This document shows, piece by piece, positions 30,600 through 42,391 of a stretch of DNA of 64,000 bases (position 1 is its first letter; each line of letters opens with the position of its first letter). The notes under the pieces were generated by a model that was not told the origin of the DNA, made no database searches, and saw only the letters and a list, made by a program, of their open reading frames with translations. The stretch covers positions 10,033,754 to 10,097,753 of the forward strand of contig OX336343.1 of the NCBI GenBank assembly GCA_946902875.1. Reading direction: 5' to 3'. The stretch comes from Nematopogon swammerdamellus. Lineage: Eukaryota > Arthropoda > Insecta > Lepidoptera > Adelidae. The position numbers and the translations under genes were made by a program.

Positions 30600-31105
30600 A
30601 ATCCCAAAAAAGTGGTTTTGAGAAACATGTATGTGTGTGTGTGTGTCCGTCCAGCGACCTTGCGCCTAAACCGCTCAACCGATTTCGTTCAAAATTCGTA
30701 TTTAGTAGTTTGAAACGATAATCTAGGGGTGTTTTTTTTAGTTTTTGAAAATTCGAAAAAATAAGGGTAGCTGTCATACAAAATTTGTCTATGGCAATGT
30801 GTCCAGCGACGTTGCACCTCAACCGCTCAACCGATTTCTATTAAAATTCATATTTAGTAGTTTCAAACTATTATCTAGGGGTACCTTTTTTAAGTTTTTT
30901 TTATTCGAAAAAATAAGGGTAGCTGTCCTACAAATGATTTCAATATGGTCGATTTTCTCAAAAATGGCTCTAACGATTTTTATTATATTTTCCACATAGA
31001 AACCCTAATACTAGCCTAAAAGATACCATTATCAGTTTTTCCAGGAAAACTCAAAAAAAGGTGGCTGTCATACAAACGAAGGTTTCTTTCTATTAAATAT
31101 TGCAT
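30600..31105 (+). repeat. Internally duplicated dispersed repeat
   Basis: Two direct copies (about 30647-30785 and 30800-30935) share 'CCGCTCAACCGATTTC', 'ATATTTAGTAGTTT.AAAC', 'TCTAGGGGT' and 'AAAAAATAAGGGTAGCTGTC'. A third 'AGGTGGCTGTCATACAAACG' piece is near 31058. Resembles repeats of the 60440 type ('CCTAAACCGCTGAA'). Confidence 0.65.
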
Positions 31106-32980
31106 ACAAAATGTTTGTTGCGAGCGCCTAACTAATTCAACGGAACTGTCCTGTCAGTACATTTTGAATTTCGAACATAAAAACCTTGAGTTCGCCCAAC
31201 ACGCGAGAAAGTCAGTGGGGTATCGAGCTTTCATTAAAATTTTAGGATTTCCTAACAAAGTAAATGCATACTACAATGTGTGGGCGCCTTTAGACCGCGC
31301 GACTGTGAAACGCAAGGCGGAATGGCGCGAGTCGGGGCGCGAGCAGTACGCGGGCGGGGCGGGCTATCTGTTTGCGTTCACTCGCGTCGCGTCCCGTCCG
31401 TATTCCCGCTGCCCGCTGCCCCGCGCCCCGCGCGCGCCCGATTAGAGCATTACAACATTACACTACAATAATAACTTTAAAAATTTATATCTCCGCAACA
31501 GGCGTACCTAGAACCCTACTTCTCTTACTAATTATGTCCTTAAAGGAACTACACAAGTTCGGGGACACCCTGTATAATTGATTATCACATTTTATTATTC
31601 TATCTATAAACATATCGTACTTGATGTCGTACATGGTTTTTTGGTAGGCAACATTTCTTCAAACAATTCGACTTGGTCCTTCGGTCCGACTAAATACTAC
31701 CTAGTTGGTAATTCACGGGTACGAACACCGATAATAGAATACTAAGAATATCGGTGGAGACGAATGCCCAACCAACAATCGAATGAATCACCGTGATTAT
31801 TCGAATACATTTGAAATGTCAAAATAATCGATTATGATATACATAATATCTAGTAATAAATATCCGTTTGTAAAGCACATTATTAGTTTTCCCTTGCCTC
31901 TTTCCTGTCTCTTGTTGCTTTCTGCACGGAGTAGGTACTTTGTTAGAACTTTATAGAATGGAATACAACATTGCACTTGTCAATATTAACTCCTGTAAGA
32001 GCCAAAGTGCAAAGCGAGACCTTTTCCTTTTCTCAAGGACGTAAGTTTCTGTCAATTACGCACATTCCAGCGACACTCAGCCAATGGATTAACGTTTTCC
32101 AGGGACGTGTAAACAGTACTAGTTAGAACATTCAACTTGGCATTTTATTTAAGTTGGAAAGTGCTATCGCTACTATTTGAAAGAATTGGATTGATAGTGA
32201 AAAACGGCCTTTTCAATGGTTTTTCATTTGTATAAAAAAAAAATCACATTCTTTGACTCGCCTGATTGAGATTTTGTTTTGGAAAAAGTTACAATCACAA
32301 TTTATAAGCACAATATCATTTCTGAGGTTGCCAAAATGCATTATTTAAAAAACACATTTTTTTTACAATGCCTTGTTAATTTATTTTAAACTTGAACAAC
32401 GAAACAACACTACCTACCTGTAAGATTATGTGGGTATAAAAGTAGAATCCTCCCTTTTTTATGTCAGCAAAAATTCATTGTCATTCATCGGTAAATATTT
32501 AAAGATCCTAAGCAGTACCTACTTATTACAAAATGCTGCTTATTTACTATTATACCACCACTTAAACCTTCAACTCCTTCTCTTTAACTGATAGGAGAAA
32601 GCTGCAATGTTCTGACACCACGGATGAACCAGGACTACCAGGTGATGCCGCCAAACCGTCAGTCAGACTACATCGCAGATAAACATTCCGGCAATATCAT
32701 AAACAATTCACAATTACTATTTAAATAATAAGTGCAATATTTTCACTTTTAGTCTTAGCAAAGCTAGTGTACTGAATATGTATGAGTCGATATGTAACCT
32801 AAACGGGGGCTCGAGGTGGCGACGACGACGACGCCCCGGGCAGCCCGCGGCAGACACTATACTATTGATAATATTGTTTATACTAGGTCCCTCGCGGTCA
32901 TGGTAAGCAGATAGTGCACTTCTCATACTGTTTTCATCAAATAATTCAAGAGGACATCAACTCGTCGGCGGCGGGTGGAA
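31106..32980. other. Intergenic with GC-rich island 31285-31445
   Basis: Positions 31285-31445 are GC-rich (GGGCGGGGCGGGC, GCGCGCGCCCG), with open frames in several registers and no recognisable protein. The stretch to 31575 ends 'GGGGACACCCTGTAT', like one end of a mariner-type MITE, but I found no partner end. A smaller GC-rich patch is at 32805-32850. Nothing else recognised. Confidence 0.4.
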
Positions 32981-32987
32981 ACATCTT

Positions 32988-33060
32988 TATACATACATAC
33001 ATACATACATACATACATACAAACATACATACCACACGCTGTGTCCCGACCATCAGGGTC
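32988..33060. repeat. (TACA)n microsatellite with attached repeat end
   Basis: ACATACATACATAC units, then 'CACACGCTGTGTCCCGACCA', as at 17390. This suggests the microsatellite is the tail of that repeat family. Confidence 0.7.
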
Positions 33061-34999
33061 TATCAATGTTCACGCTAACTAAGTGACTCACCTCCTCAGT
33101 TCTAAGAGTTAAGCTAGTATCTGTTCAGTAGGTATCCAGCTACTGTTAGGACTCAGACGCAATGATCGCAACAACAAAATACTGAATTATGCGCTGCAAT
33201 AATTTGTTATCAAGTTCCTTTTGTGGTGCTAATGAATGGTTTATGAGTAATTGAAACAATTCGAGAACTTATGGAGCAGTTTAGTACTAGTACCGCGAAT
33301 TATGTAGGTATGGGAGAAGTGTTCTTTTGATTAGATCCATATTATATACGGCTATACCCTATAGTCCATCTCTCTAGATGAGGGTTCCTTAAAGTGGGAT
33401 CCATGTCTGCCTCGGGAGTTCACAACACGAGTGCCGGGCTATGGTGCCGGGCAGGGACGCCGGAAGTGTTTGAATAGGGAGGGGAGGGCGGGGGGCGGCA
33501 GATCCCACTCCCAGCCCATGACAGGAACAGAGCAAAGAGCAAATTTCTCCCCCGAAAGAAAACCTGGTTACGCCTATGATAGTTACCATTTTACGTGATC
33601 CTTCCAACCCGAACGGCAGCCTTCGGACTTTTTCTATAGTCTCTAACCTTTCATTTCCAACGCAACGTAACAACTTTAGGCCTAGAGCTATGCTAAAAGC
33701 AAAGGGCGAAAGAAGCTTTACGTCTTCCAGGATTTCTTCAATGCTTACTTACTTCAGAATTATCTAGATCTTTGGCGAGTCAAATCGCAAATGTGTGTGC
33801 GGTTACTAGGAACAAGTGGTGGTTAGCGGTCGTTAAGTGAAGTTTTATGACTTAATCCGGGTCCACTGACACACGGAACTAAGGTTAATGGCCTATCATA
33901 TCCACAGATAATTGAGTATCGAAGTTAATGTGCAAAATGAAGGCAAAGCCCAGTGCACATAAAATCCGTTATTGTAGCTATTTCTCGTAATAAATAATAA
34001 TAGGCGCGTAATGTTTTTTTCAGAATCACTCATTTTCATAACGAATTTATAGCATATACTCAAACATGTAATCTCATTTTTCGGCCTGAACTACCTCTAA
34101 TCATTGTTCCAAATAAAATAAACGGTCAAGTGTTAGTTAGCCTCGCGCGCCGAGGGTTCCTTATCGATCAAATTATACCTTCATTATAATTTTCTGAGTT
34201 GAAAATGTTCCTACGCAGGTAGTGTGAAAACAGTTCTCAGGTCAGTGGTTCAGTTTTTTTTTTTATTTATTATATGTCAAAAACGAATGCCAATAACTAA
34301 TTAATAGTGTTCCCGTCATTTCGAATAATGCCTGTTTTTCTGCATTACATAATTAGTACTTTTGGAAATAGGTTTAGGACTAACACATTGGTTTTTAGCA
34401 TAATTTATAAAATTACCCAAACAAAAGTAAATTAATAATAAGTAACCTAAAACAAATACTTATAAAATATGTTTACATCCCCAAAGTGACTGATTTTCAT
34501 CCTACATAATAATATATATGCATCATGCATGACTAATAAAATAAATGTATCTTTTTATTTCCCCTTGCCCCTAGGGAATTTTTTTTATGAATCATGGACT
34601 ATTTTCAAAAGAAAACCCCGTAGCTGTATTCCGAGTTTCAATAATTTCTACAATTTTTAGTTCAGAAGTGAAGGCGCCACTGTGAAGCGACAGACGGACA
34701 AATGAGTCTCGCGAAAAGGCCGCCGGCCGGCCGGTTGTTTTGCGCCATTTGGGTACGGAACCGTAAAAATGCTTTCGAAAAACGAACACCTTCTAATAAT
34801 ATTATTTTAAAAATATAATAGACATCGAATAACCTGCCTATTCCTGCGATTTATTTCTAGGCCTATCCTAATTATTGTTTTCATCTACATATGTGTATAC
34901 TACTCAGTTTAGTAAGCTGGCTTGGACTCTCGAAATCCGGGCAACATGCACTAAAGTGTTTTTTTTTTCTGACTGAAAAAATTGTCTCTGACTGAAACT
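33061..34999. other. Intergenic, nothing firm
   Basis: Positions 33389-33770 have longer open frames on both strands (GGGAGGGGAGGGCGGGGGGC at 33477) but no family resemblance. Positions 34570-34790 resemble a decayed copy of the 'GGTTCCGTA' repeat in reverse ('GGGTACGGAACCGTAAAAAT' at 34750). No gene called. Confidence 0.4.
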
Positions 35000-35066
35000 T
35001 GTCGGAGCATGACAATGTGCTCTGGCTCCTCTAACTCAGCCACCCATACGGGATTAGATAAAAAAA
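35000..35066 (+). repeat. SINE-A 3'-terminal fragment
   Basis: 'GTCGGAGCATGACAATGTGC' to 'CCACCCATACGGGATTAGAT' and an A-run. Confidence 0.75.
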
Positions 35067-35647
35067 TCACACAAATTTTAACGTAGCTGCCAAAGATACC
35101 GCTCTACAAAATGTAGGCTAGAATAAACTGTTCGATGTAACCGCTCGCCGTTGCATTCAATATTAATACCGGCATTAGTTTTATATAATTTTATGATTAT
35201 GATTATCTCTCGGCATTGCCAACATCTTAGCAACACTGTAAGTCCTCACATTACATCCATAAATCTAAGCAAACACGTGCCTAACATGATGCCTAGAGGA
35301 ATTATATCATCTGTGGCCCGTGTGGCCCGTTTTGCTCGGTTGTTCGAGGGACGAGTCCTCCATAACTCAGTGGTGAAATATGTTCATCTGGACTCTGGAT
35401 GGAGCGAACACGACTGATGAACATAATTATTTATATTTTATAATTTTTAGATTATTTTTTTTATTTAATAGGTAAATAAATACATCACTTAGGTAACCGC
35501 TCTTTTATTCAATCTCCATCTAGGAAAGGACCCTTAGTAGCGTTCCCGATAAATAGGAAACATTTAGGTACACGGGGAACAACGCTACGTCACAAGATGT
35601 TCTACTTTCTGACTAAGTATTTTCAATTAGTAAAGAAATCAATAGTA
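35067..35647. other. Intergenic, nothing recognised
   Basis: An 88-codon frame at 35151-35417 shows no recognisable family and lacks splice or promoter support. Confidence 0.4.
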
Positions 35648-36939
35648 TAGGGAGCTCGCTGAAACTACAGAGAGCAGCACTTGGCAGCACAGTCAGTGGC
35701 ATAAAAAGTAACTAAACTGGGCTGAGCGTTGTTTTATGTACTGAGTACTGTCAAATGCTGTACTGTAACCGCCAACTTGATAGTCGACACCCACCTTACT
35801 GCCTAGGCCCTAGGCCGCTTCATATTTATAACACCAGATGGCGTCGTCGTTGGCCTGCTATAGGGACCTAGCTGAAACTACAGAGAGCAGCACTTGGCAG
35901 CACAGTCAGTGGCATAAAAAGTAACTAAACTGGGCTGAGCGTTGTTTTATGTACTGAGTACTGTCAAATGCTGTACTGTAACCGCCAACTTGATAGTCGA
36001 CACCCACCTTACTGCCTAGGCCCTAGGCCGCTTCATATTTATAACACCAGATGGCGTCGTCGTTGGCCTGCTATAGGGACCTAGCTGAAACTACAGAGAG
36101 CAGCACTTGGCAGCACAGTCAGTGGCATAAAAAGTAACTAAACTGGGCTGAGCGTTGTTTTATGTACTGAGTACTGTCAAATGCTGTACTGTAACCGCCA
36201 ACTTGATAGTCGACACCCACCTTACTGCCTAGGCCCTAGGCCGCTTCATATTTATAACACCAGATGGCGTCGTCGTCGTTGGCCTGCTATAGGGAGCTCG
36301 CTGAAACTACAGAGAGCAGCACTTGGCAGCACAGTCAGTAGCATAAAAAGTAACTAAACTGGGCTGAGCGTTGTTTTATGTACTGAGTACTGTCAAATGC
36401 TGTACTGTAACCGCCAACTTGATAGTCGACACCCACCTTACTGCCTAGGCCCTAGGCCGCTTCATATTTATAACACCAGATGGCGTCGTCGTTGGCCTGC
36501 TATAGGGACCTAGCTGAAACTACAGAGAGCAGCACTTGGCAGCACAGTCAGTGGCATAAAAAGTAACTAAACTGGGCTGAGCGTTGTTTTATGTACTGAG
36601 TACTGTCAAATGCTGTACTGTAACCGCCAACTTGATAGTCGACACCCACCTTACTGCCTAGGCCCTAGGCCGCTTCATATTTATAACACCAGATGGCGTC
36701 GTCGTTGGCCTGCTATAGGGACCTAGCTGAAACTACAGAGAGCAGCACTTGGCAGCACAGTCAGTGGCATAAAAAGTAACTAAACTGGGCTGAGCGTTGT
36801 TTTATGTACTGAGTACTGTCAAATGCTGTACTGTAACCGCCAACTTGATAGTCGACACCCACCTTACTGCCTAGGCCCTAGGCCGGTTCATATTTATAAC
36901 ACCCGATGGCGTCGTCGTTGGCCTGCTATAGGGACCTAG

Positions 36940-37009
36940 CAAAGAGTTTGTATTACGTCGCTGCGCTCCTTCCAAAGGAGCGCAGCGACGACGTAATACA
37001 AACTCTTTG
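36940..37009. mobile_element. 70-bp hairpin MITE with 8-bp target duplication, copy 1
   Basis: Near-perfect inverted arms beginning CAAAGAGTTTGTATTACGTC, with a CC-type loop in the middle ('CTCCTTCCAAAGGAG'). It is flanked by GGACCTAG at 36932-36939 and 37010-37017. The 8-bp duplication points to hAT-type mobilisation (inference). Confidence 0.85.
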
Positions 37010-37229
37010 GGACCTAGCTGAAACAGTGAGGGCAGCACTTGGCAGCACAGTCAGTGGCATAAAAAGTAACTAAACTGGGCTGAGCGTTGTTTTATGTACT
37101 GAGTACTGTCAAATGCTGTACTGTAACCGCCAACTTGATAGTCGACACCCACCTTACTGCCTAGGCCCTAGGCCGCTTCATATTTATAACACCCGATGGC
37201 GTGGTCGTTGGCCTGCTATAGGGACCTAG

Positions 37230-37299
37230 CAAAGAGTTTGTATTACGTCGCTGCGCTCCTTCCAAAGGAGCGCAGCGACGACGTAATACAAACTCTTTG
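37230..37299. mobile_element. 70-bp hairpin MITE, copy 2
   Basis: Same sequence and same flanking GGACCTAG (37222-37229, 37300-37307) as copy 1, 290 bp downstream. Identical position within the satellite unit indicates it was copied with the unit rather than inserted twice. Confidence 0.85.
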
Positions 37300-37363
37300 G
37301 GACCTAGCTGAAACAGTGAGGGCAGCACTTGGCAGCACAGTCAGTGGCATAAAATGTCACTAA

Positions 37364-37508
37364 GGCCGACTTGCACCAACACGAGTTTAAAGTTAAGTAG
37401 CGAGTTATGGATTTAAACCATATTTAAACCGGTTCCCACAGTCAGCGGGTGCTAGCTTAACGAGTTAAACTGGTTTATATATTAAATTTGTGTTGGTGCA
37501 AGTGGGCC
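37364..37508. mobile_element. 145-bp MITE with TAA target duplication
   Basis: Inverted ends GGCCSACTTGCACCAACAC and inner TTTAAAC pieces, flanked by TAA at 37361-37363 and 37509-37511. The empty site is visible in other satellite units (CTAAACTGGGC), which proves the insertion. TAA/TWA duplication suggests a PIF/Harbinger-type source. Confidence 0.88.
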
Positions 37509-37655
37509 TAAACTAGGCGGAATGGTATTTTCTGGTACCTATTGAGTACTGTCAAATGTTGTCACCGCCAACTTGACAGTTGACACCCACCTTACAGCCT
37601 AGGCCCTATGCCTCTTCGTATTTATGGCACCAGATGGCATTTTCTTCGGCCTGCT

Positions 37656-38431
37656 ATGTCCCTATAGAGGGCTAGAAAATCTTTATGGTTATGTTTACGT
37701 TGTAGTTAATAGCTCTGCTTTGCCATCATAATTATGAATTAAGTTTAAATAATACCTTATCATTAGTATTGAAAACTTATTGTATTGGACAAAGAAAATG
37801 TAAACAATTTAAACGAGTAAGCGAGTACGTGACATACAGACCACGACCAATTCTATTACGTTTAGATTGTTTATTATTTATTACCTACCCTGCTAAAACA
37901 TCTTTTAAACCCCGACGAAAAAGGAGGGGTGTTATAAGTTTGACGCCTCCGTCTGTCTGTGGCATCGTAGCTCCCAAACGTATGGACCGATTTGGCGACG
38001 GTTTTTTTATTAGAAAGCTGATTTAACCGGGATGTACTTAGCTATGATAGTAATCAAGTATCTAATAAAGTAATTAAGTAATTTAGCCTGTATACTTCAT
38101 TCGAATAAATATTATTAAGGAATATAAAAATTACTTCTCACGGATGGAGCGATTTGGTTCCTTTTTTTTAAGCTTGAAATAAAAGTTAAATTACAAATTC
38201 CCCTCCCTCTCCCTCTCCCTCTCCCTCCCTCCCTCCCTCCCTCCTCCTCGAAATTATTTTTGACCCTAAAAAGTCAAAAATAATTTCACCTGCGCGCGCG
38301 AGATGTTAGATCGATAGATATCATTTCATTTGTTGCTTCACAAAAAAGTGCATCACAGTAAGTTCAGTAGCATGAGTGAAAAGGTGGACTTATTCCCTGA
38401 ATATACGTCATTGTGTGAGTCGAGGTTTCAT
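37656..38431. repeat. Dispersed repeat and CCCTCT microsatellite
   Basis: Positions 37897-38165 carry the 'AACCCCGACGAAAAAGGAGG' repeat common in lepidopterans ('TCTGTGGCATCGTAGCTCCC', 'ATGGACCGATTTGG'). Positions 38199-38245 are a (CCCTCT)n/(CCCT)n tract. Confidence 0.6.
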
Positions 38432-38525
38432 AAAAAAAATTGGTTGTCTGTAAAGTCGGTTTACGGACGATAGTTTTACGTGATGACGTCATAAAGTATA
38501 TAAGGTGCGAAGTCAGATACAAAAT
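38432..38525 (+). repeat. Dispersed 'GTCGGTTTACGGACGATAG' repeat, 5' part
   Basis: Matches 21805-21880 ('TTGGTTGTCTGTAAAGTCGG', 'TTTTACGTGATGACGTCATA'). Confidence 0.75.
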
Positions 38526-38744
38526 CAGTTCCGGCGGATATTTACCGTTTTTATTAAGATTTTTATTAATTTTGTGTATTTTTATAAGTTTTTTTAGAAT
38601 ATAAAATATGTAAAATTAATTTAAGTACCGTAGCGGCGGGTTACTTTGGCTTATTTTTTTAAACAATTTTAGAATTTGATCTGTAGTTTGTTTCGGTATT
38701 GTCATTTTAGTATTCTTATATTTTATATACAAGCTCAAAGATGT
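38526..38744. other. Intergenic, nothing recognised
   Basis: AT-rich, no partner repeat. Confidence 0.4.
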
Positions 38745-39250
38745 TTTTTTTTTATGGAAACTGACACGGTTGTCTACATCACCTACAACGTCCTTGATGT
38801 CAGCCCATTTTATTTTATTTTATTTGTTTTTTTATGGAAACTGACACGGCTGGCTACATCACCTACAACGTCCGTGATGTCAGCCCATAACACCGGGTGA
38901 ACTAGGTGCCATGTCAGTGCTTCCCCCTTTGATCGAGCCGCCTACACTGAACTGGTCGGAAAACACAAACTATTTACATAGCTTTTTAGACCGACGTTTT
39001 ATTCAGTGCGGTGGTATCGACCCGGGCGGGTTAAACCCTACCACCAAGTAAGATTAGGACGGAAGGGACCTACAGTTTTACGAGGAATCCGAACCTCGGT
39101 CAGTCTCCAACGGTCAGCGGTCACCCATCCAAGTACTGACCGCACCCAGCGTTGCTTAACATTCAATAGCGACAGTTGACTATCTGCACCACGGAGTCAT
39201 CGAGGCTGACAAAAACTTCACCCATAACACCGGGTGAACTAGGTGCCATT
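38745..39250 (-). repeat. SINE-B inserted into another SINE-B
   Basis: The outer copy is split into 38745-38809 and 39216-39250; the inner copy, with head, spans about 38825-39214. The flanking CCCAT (38804-38808, 39222-39226) is repeated on both sides, and the outer sequence becomes continuous ('TCAGCCCATAACACCGGGTG') when the inner copy is removed. The inner head keeps the reversed A box and 5S-like 'CCATCCAAGTACTGACCGC'. Confidence 0.85.
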
Positions 39251-39894
39251 AACTAATGATTATATATTATTAATGTAACTAATGATATGCAAAGTGTATT
39301 TTAGAAATATGCTAAGCATAACTTAGGTTTTTTTTTTGTAAAGTTTGGGCCAAAGTTGTTCTTAGGAAAGGGTTTACGGTGATTAAAAAAAATTTAATCA
39401 CCGTAACATTGCTTATAAAAGAAAAAAAAGCAAAAAAAAAACAAAAAAAAAATTGTGGAGTTGCGAACGACTAACGTGCTAACGAATTACATAAACAGCC
39501 AAACGAATATCGCCTTCTGTTGGTTCCCGGAGTAGGTTTGCAGGATTGAGGGATTCGAGGGATTGATTAAAGTCTTGCAAGTGTCGTATCGGCCATCTAT
39601 TGGTTAGCGAAGGAACTACAACGTTTGGTTGCGTGGTAGCGACATGGCGGGAAGTTCAAACAATTTATCGATACCGCTGAAGTATTTCATTTACTATTGA
39701 CGCTAGATGTGGACTCTAGATGTCGCTCCATGAAATCTTCACATACTGTTGAGAAAATTTGCTGCGATATGTACCATGATCGATTAGCCCGCGTAATTAA
39801 GACGTCTGGTCGGTGATGGTGGCAGGGACCGCGGGTCAGACGCGCAGTCCGCGCAAAAGACGGACAAATATATTTTGTATTTCCTACTATTGTA
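39251..39894. other. Intergenic, nothing recognised
   Basis: An A-rich tract at 39415-39452. The remainder has no gene or window-internal repeat. Confidence 0.4.
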
Positions 39895-40017
39895 TATGCC
39901 TCTCTATCGCGCTCTCGCTTGCACACACAGGTTTAGATGGAACGTGACACTTTTTCGTGAGTGCAGCCGGTGTTCATCAATTTATAAGACGTGACGTCAT
40001 CACGTCAAAATGTAGAC
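39895..40017 (+). repeat. Dispersed 'GACGTGACGTCATCACGTC' repeat, 3' part
   Basis: Matches 22025-22165 ('CTCTCGCTTGCACACACAGG', 'ATGGAACGTGACACTTTTTC', 'AAGACGTGACGTCATCACG'). Confidence 0.8.
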
Positions 40018-40086
40018 AGTAGGAAGCAGCGCAGTTGATTCCAGAACTAGGTATCCTTAGAATGTGTTTTATAAACTCTCTTCTGG

Positions 40087-40204
40087 TATAGTCCCCGGCA
40101 CGTAACTTGGCCTCTGTGCGAGCGGGACAGCGTTATACCAACGATCGCATGCGTATAACGCCGTCCCCCTCGCACAGAGGCCAAGTTACGTGCCGGGGCG
40201 TATA
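40087..40204. mobile_element. Foldback MITE with 46-bp arms
   Basis: Arms CCCCGGCACGTAACTTGGCC... from 40093 and the inverse ending 40198 differ at two positions, with a ~13-base loop (AACGATCGCATGC). TATA on both flanks suggests a TA target duplication. Confidence 0.8.
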
Positions 40205-40857
40205 CCTGTGTCCGTGCGGAGCATCACTCCTCGCTTCTTCCCGGTGGTCGTCCCGTCCCGTCTTACATCTCTATATGAGTTAGAGCAGCTATTAACCTTT
40301 ATTTGTTATCTAAATTGCATAATATCGTTGTTACAGGAGTTTTATTGATATCCTACGCTAGCTGGTGGGTTGATTATGTTTATTGGTTTACAATGTTTAG
40401 GATATTGATATTACCTAGCTCATAATCTAAGTAAACGTTTCTGCGGGAGCAGGCCCTCTCTCCGAACTCAGTGGAGGATATTTCTAGATTTATAATATAG
40501 AAAGTAAATATTTGCTTTCATCTACCTATTAACATGTTTCTGTGGGATCAATGTATAATACCTGGGTACTGGGTAGATTCAATCAAGTCTTGCTAGTTGC
40601 TAGCTTTATTGAATCGCGATCGTAACCTGCAAGAGATACGCGGGTACAATCTGAGCAGTGAGGATCGGTCCATCGTCTAAGTTATTGTTGAAGAAACTTG
40701 AAAATAAACTCACACAAAAAAACATAAAGTAACAAAATCTCTCAAGAAAACATTCACGCAAGTTTGCCGTAGGATATACGATCAACATAATCAAGACATT
40801 TTACAAGGTATTTTTCACATTCGCTTCAGTCGATTAGTTGGTACTTTACCACTATTT
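40205..40857. other. Intergenic, nothing recognised
   Basis: No gene or repeat partner seen. Confidence 0.4.
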
Positions 40858-41092
40858 CCATTGTCCCTTGCCCCTTAATAGGTGATAGACTCAAATTGTA
40901 GCCTACTGGGTTGTTACCATCGTACTGGATGTAAGCCGCATAGCAACCTTGACATAGTCAAGTATAGCCAGCACCCTAAAAAGGGAAGTCTCTGGTGTGG
41001 CACCTACCTTCTGGAGATCATATTGGCTGGTCGGAGCATGTGCTCTGACCCTTCTGATTCAGCCACCCATATCGGATTTCATAAAAAAAATA
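40858..41092 (+). repeat. SINE-A, 5'-truncated and diverged
   Basis: From 'CATTGTCCCTTGCCCCTTAA' to 'CCACCCATATCGGATTTCAT' and an A8 tail; small internal deletions. Confidence 0.85.
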
Positions 41093-42391
41093 TTTTCTAT
41101 TTGAGGAGATAGGTACTTCAGTCCTACACATACTCGTGCATATGCAAGGAGAGGAGACCTTTCCGTTTAACATGGAACATCGTAACCAATAACATATCTT
41201 GTTTGTGACAATGGTACACTCGCTTGTATCAAATACATCAGCCAGCACGCAGTAATCAAACCCACGCCTCCTACGACAGAGCCGAGGCAATTGAATCACA
41301 GTTTCCAGTTACGTGACCACAATATTTCAATCTTCCACCAGAAATAGAAACTCCGTCTCGGTTCGGCTCCAGATAGACTAATAGCCGAATATCTTTCGCA
41401 TTATGCTCCGTAGCGGCAGCGGCACCCTGCGGAGGCCAATCCTGACGAAATCGTTACGTCCTTTGCAGATGAACCCTGGCAAGAGCAATCGATCTTAAAA
41501 ACATGCGCTGGATTTATACGAAATTGTTAGTCCTAGGTGGTTCTTTAATTATTAATTACATTACATTCTGTTAGCATAACCTTGTTTGCGTTCCTGATTT
41601 AAAACATAGCACTAAGTATTTGTAAGCTTCATCAATAGTATTGTAATAAAATTCTGCTTCTATAAAACCTTAAGCGTCTCCACAGACAACATGCATCGTT
41701 CATTGATACCAAAGCACAAACTAACAGTGGAAATACATCTTGTCACTTCACCAGGTAAAACCCCTTTCTCAAACTCTTAAATATCTAGTTTGCTTTGAAC
41801 TGCACCCCTAGTTACGATAACTACTCGTTCTTTAAGTTAGTGAGCTTGCGTGTAGCGACTACAGTGTGTATCCATTTTTAATCCTTTGGTTGCAGCTATT
41901 TTGGGTGCTGATTCTGAATGACCAAGATTTAAGATCCCCCTGAACTGACAACGCAATAGTCAGTAGGTTCCTACGCTCGACTCGATAGCGACTTGATACT
42001 CGTAGATAGCTCCCTATATATCGTCTCAGGGTTCTCCTGCAATACGCAGGCAAGTACAAATCGAAGGCACGCGCTTAATGCCCCTCGATATATTAGCAGA
42101 CAGGTAGCGGGTGGTTATCTGCGATAGTTTAAGTGCTCGGCAGTTAGCTGAGTCACGGTTCAAGATAGACTATAAATTGCTCCAATAGTCCGTTCACGAG
42201 AGGAATTAAGACGATTGAGGATGTTGCGTCTTGCGGGAGTTTTTGATATCGCAGCTTCATCTGTTCACTGCTTCAGCGAGTCGTGTGTTTCGGTTCATTG
42301 GTGCCAATTTCCAAAATCAGTTTACTATACCTATGTATGTAGGATGTATGTATAATAATCACTGTTCATGATAAGTAGCCTAAATTTGTAA
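41093..42391. other. Intergenic, nothing firm
   Basis: Several 60-95-codon frames without family resemblance. A possible short exon at 41692-41755 (ATG, open, then GTAAAA) was considered too weak to call. Confidence 0.4.

Larger units (their letters stand above)
35648..37655 (+). repeat. 213-bp satellite array (about eight units)
   Basis: Units start 'GGGACCTAGCTGAAAC' or 'GGGAGCTCGCTGAAAC' at about 35650, 35863, 36076, 36292, 36505, 36718, 37010 and 37300. The first six are nearly identical (periods 213, 213, 216, 213, 213). Each contains 'GGCTGAGCGTTGTTTTATGT', 'CTAGGCCCTAGG' (palindromic) and 'GGCCTGCTATAGGGA'. The last one to two units are diverged and carry MITE insertions. No open frame is conserved. 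Confidence 0.93.

Noticed and set aside
30720..30999. 84-residue plus-strand frame
   Set aside because: Lies in an internally duplicated dispersed repeat and has low-complexity content.
41692..41755. Short exon ending at GTAAAA
   Set aside because: Only 21 codons, weak donor, no partner exon in phase, no family resemblance.
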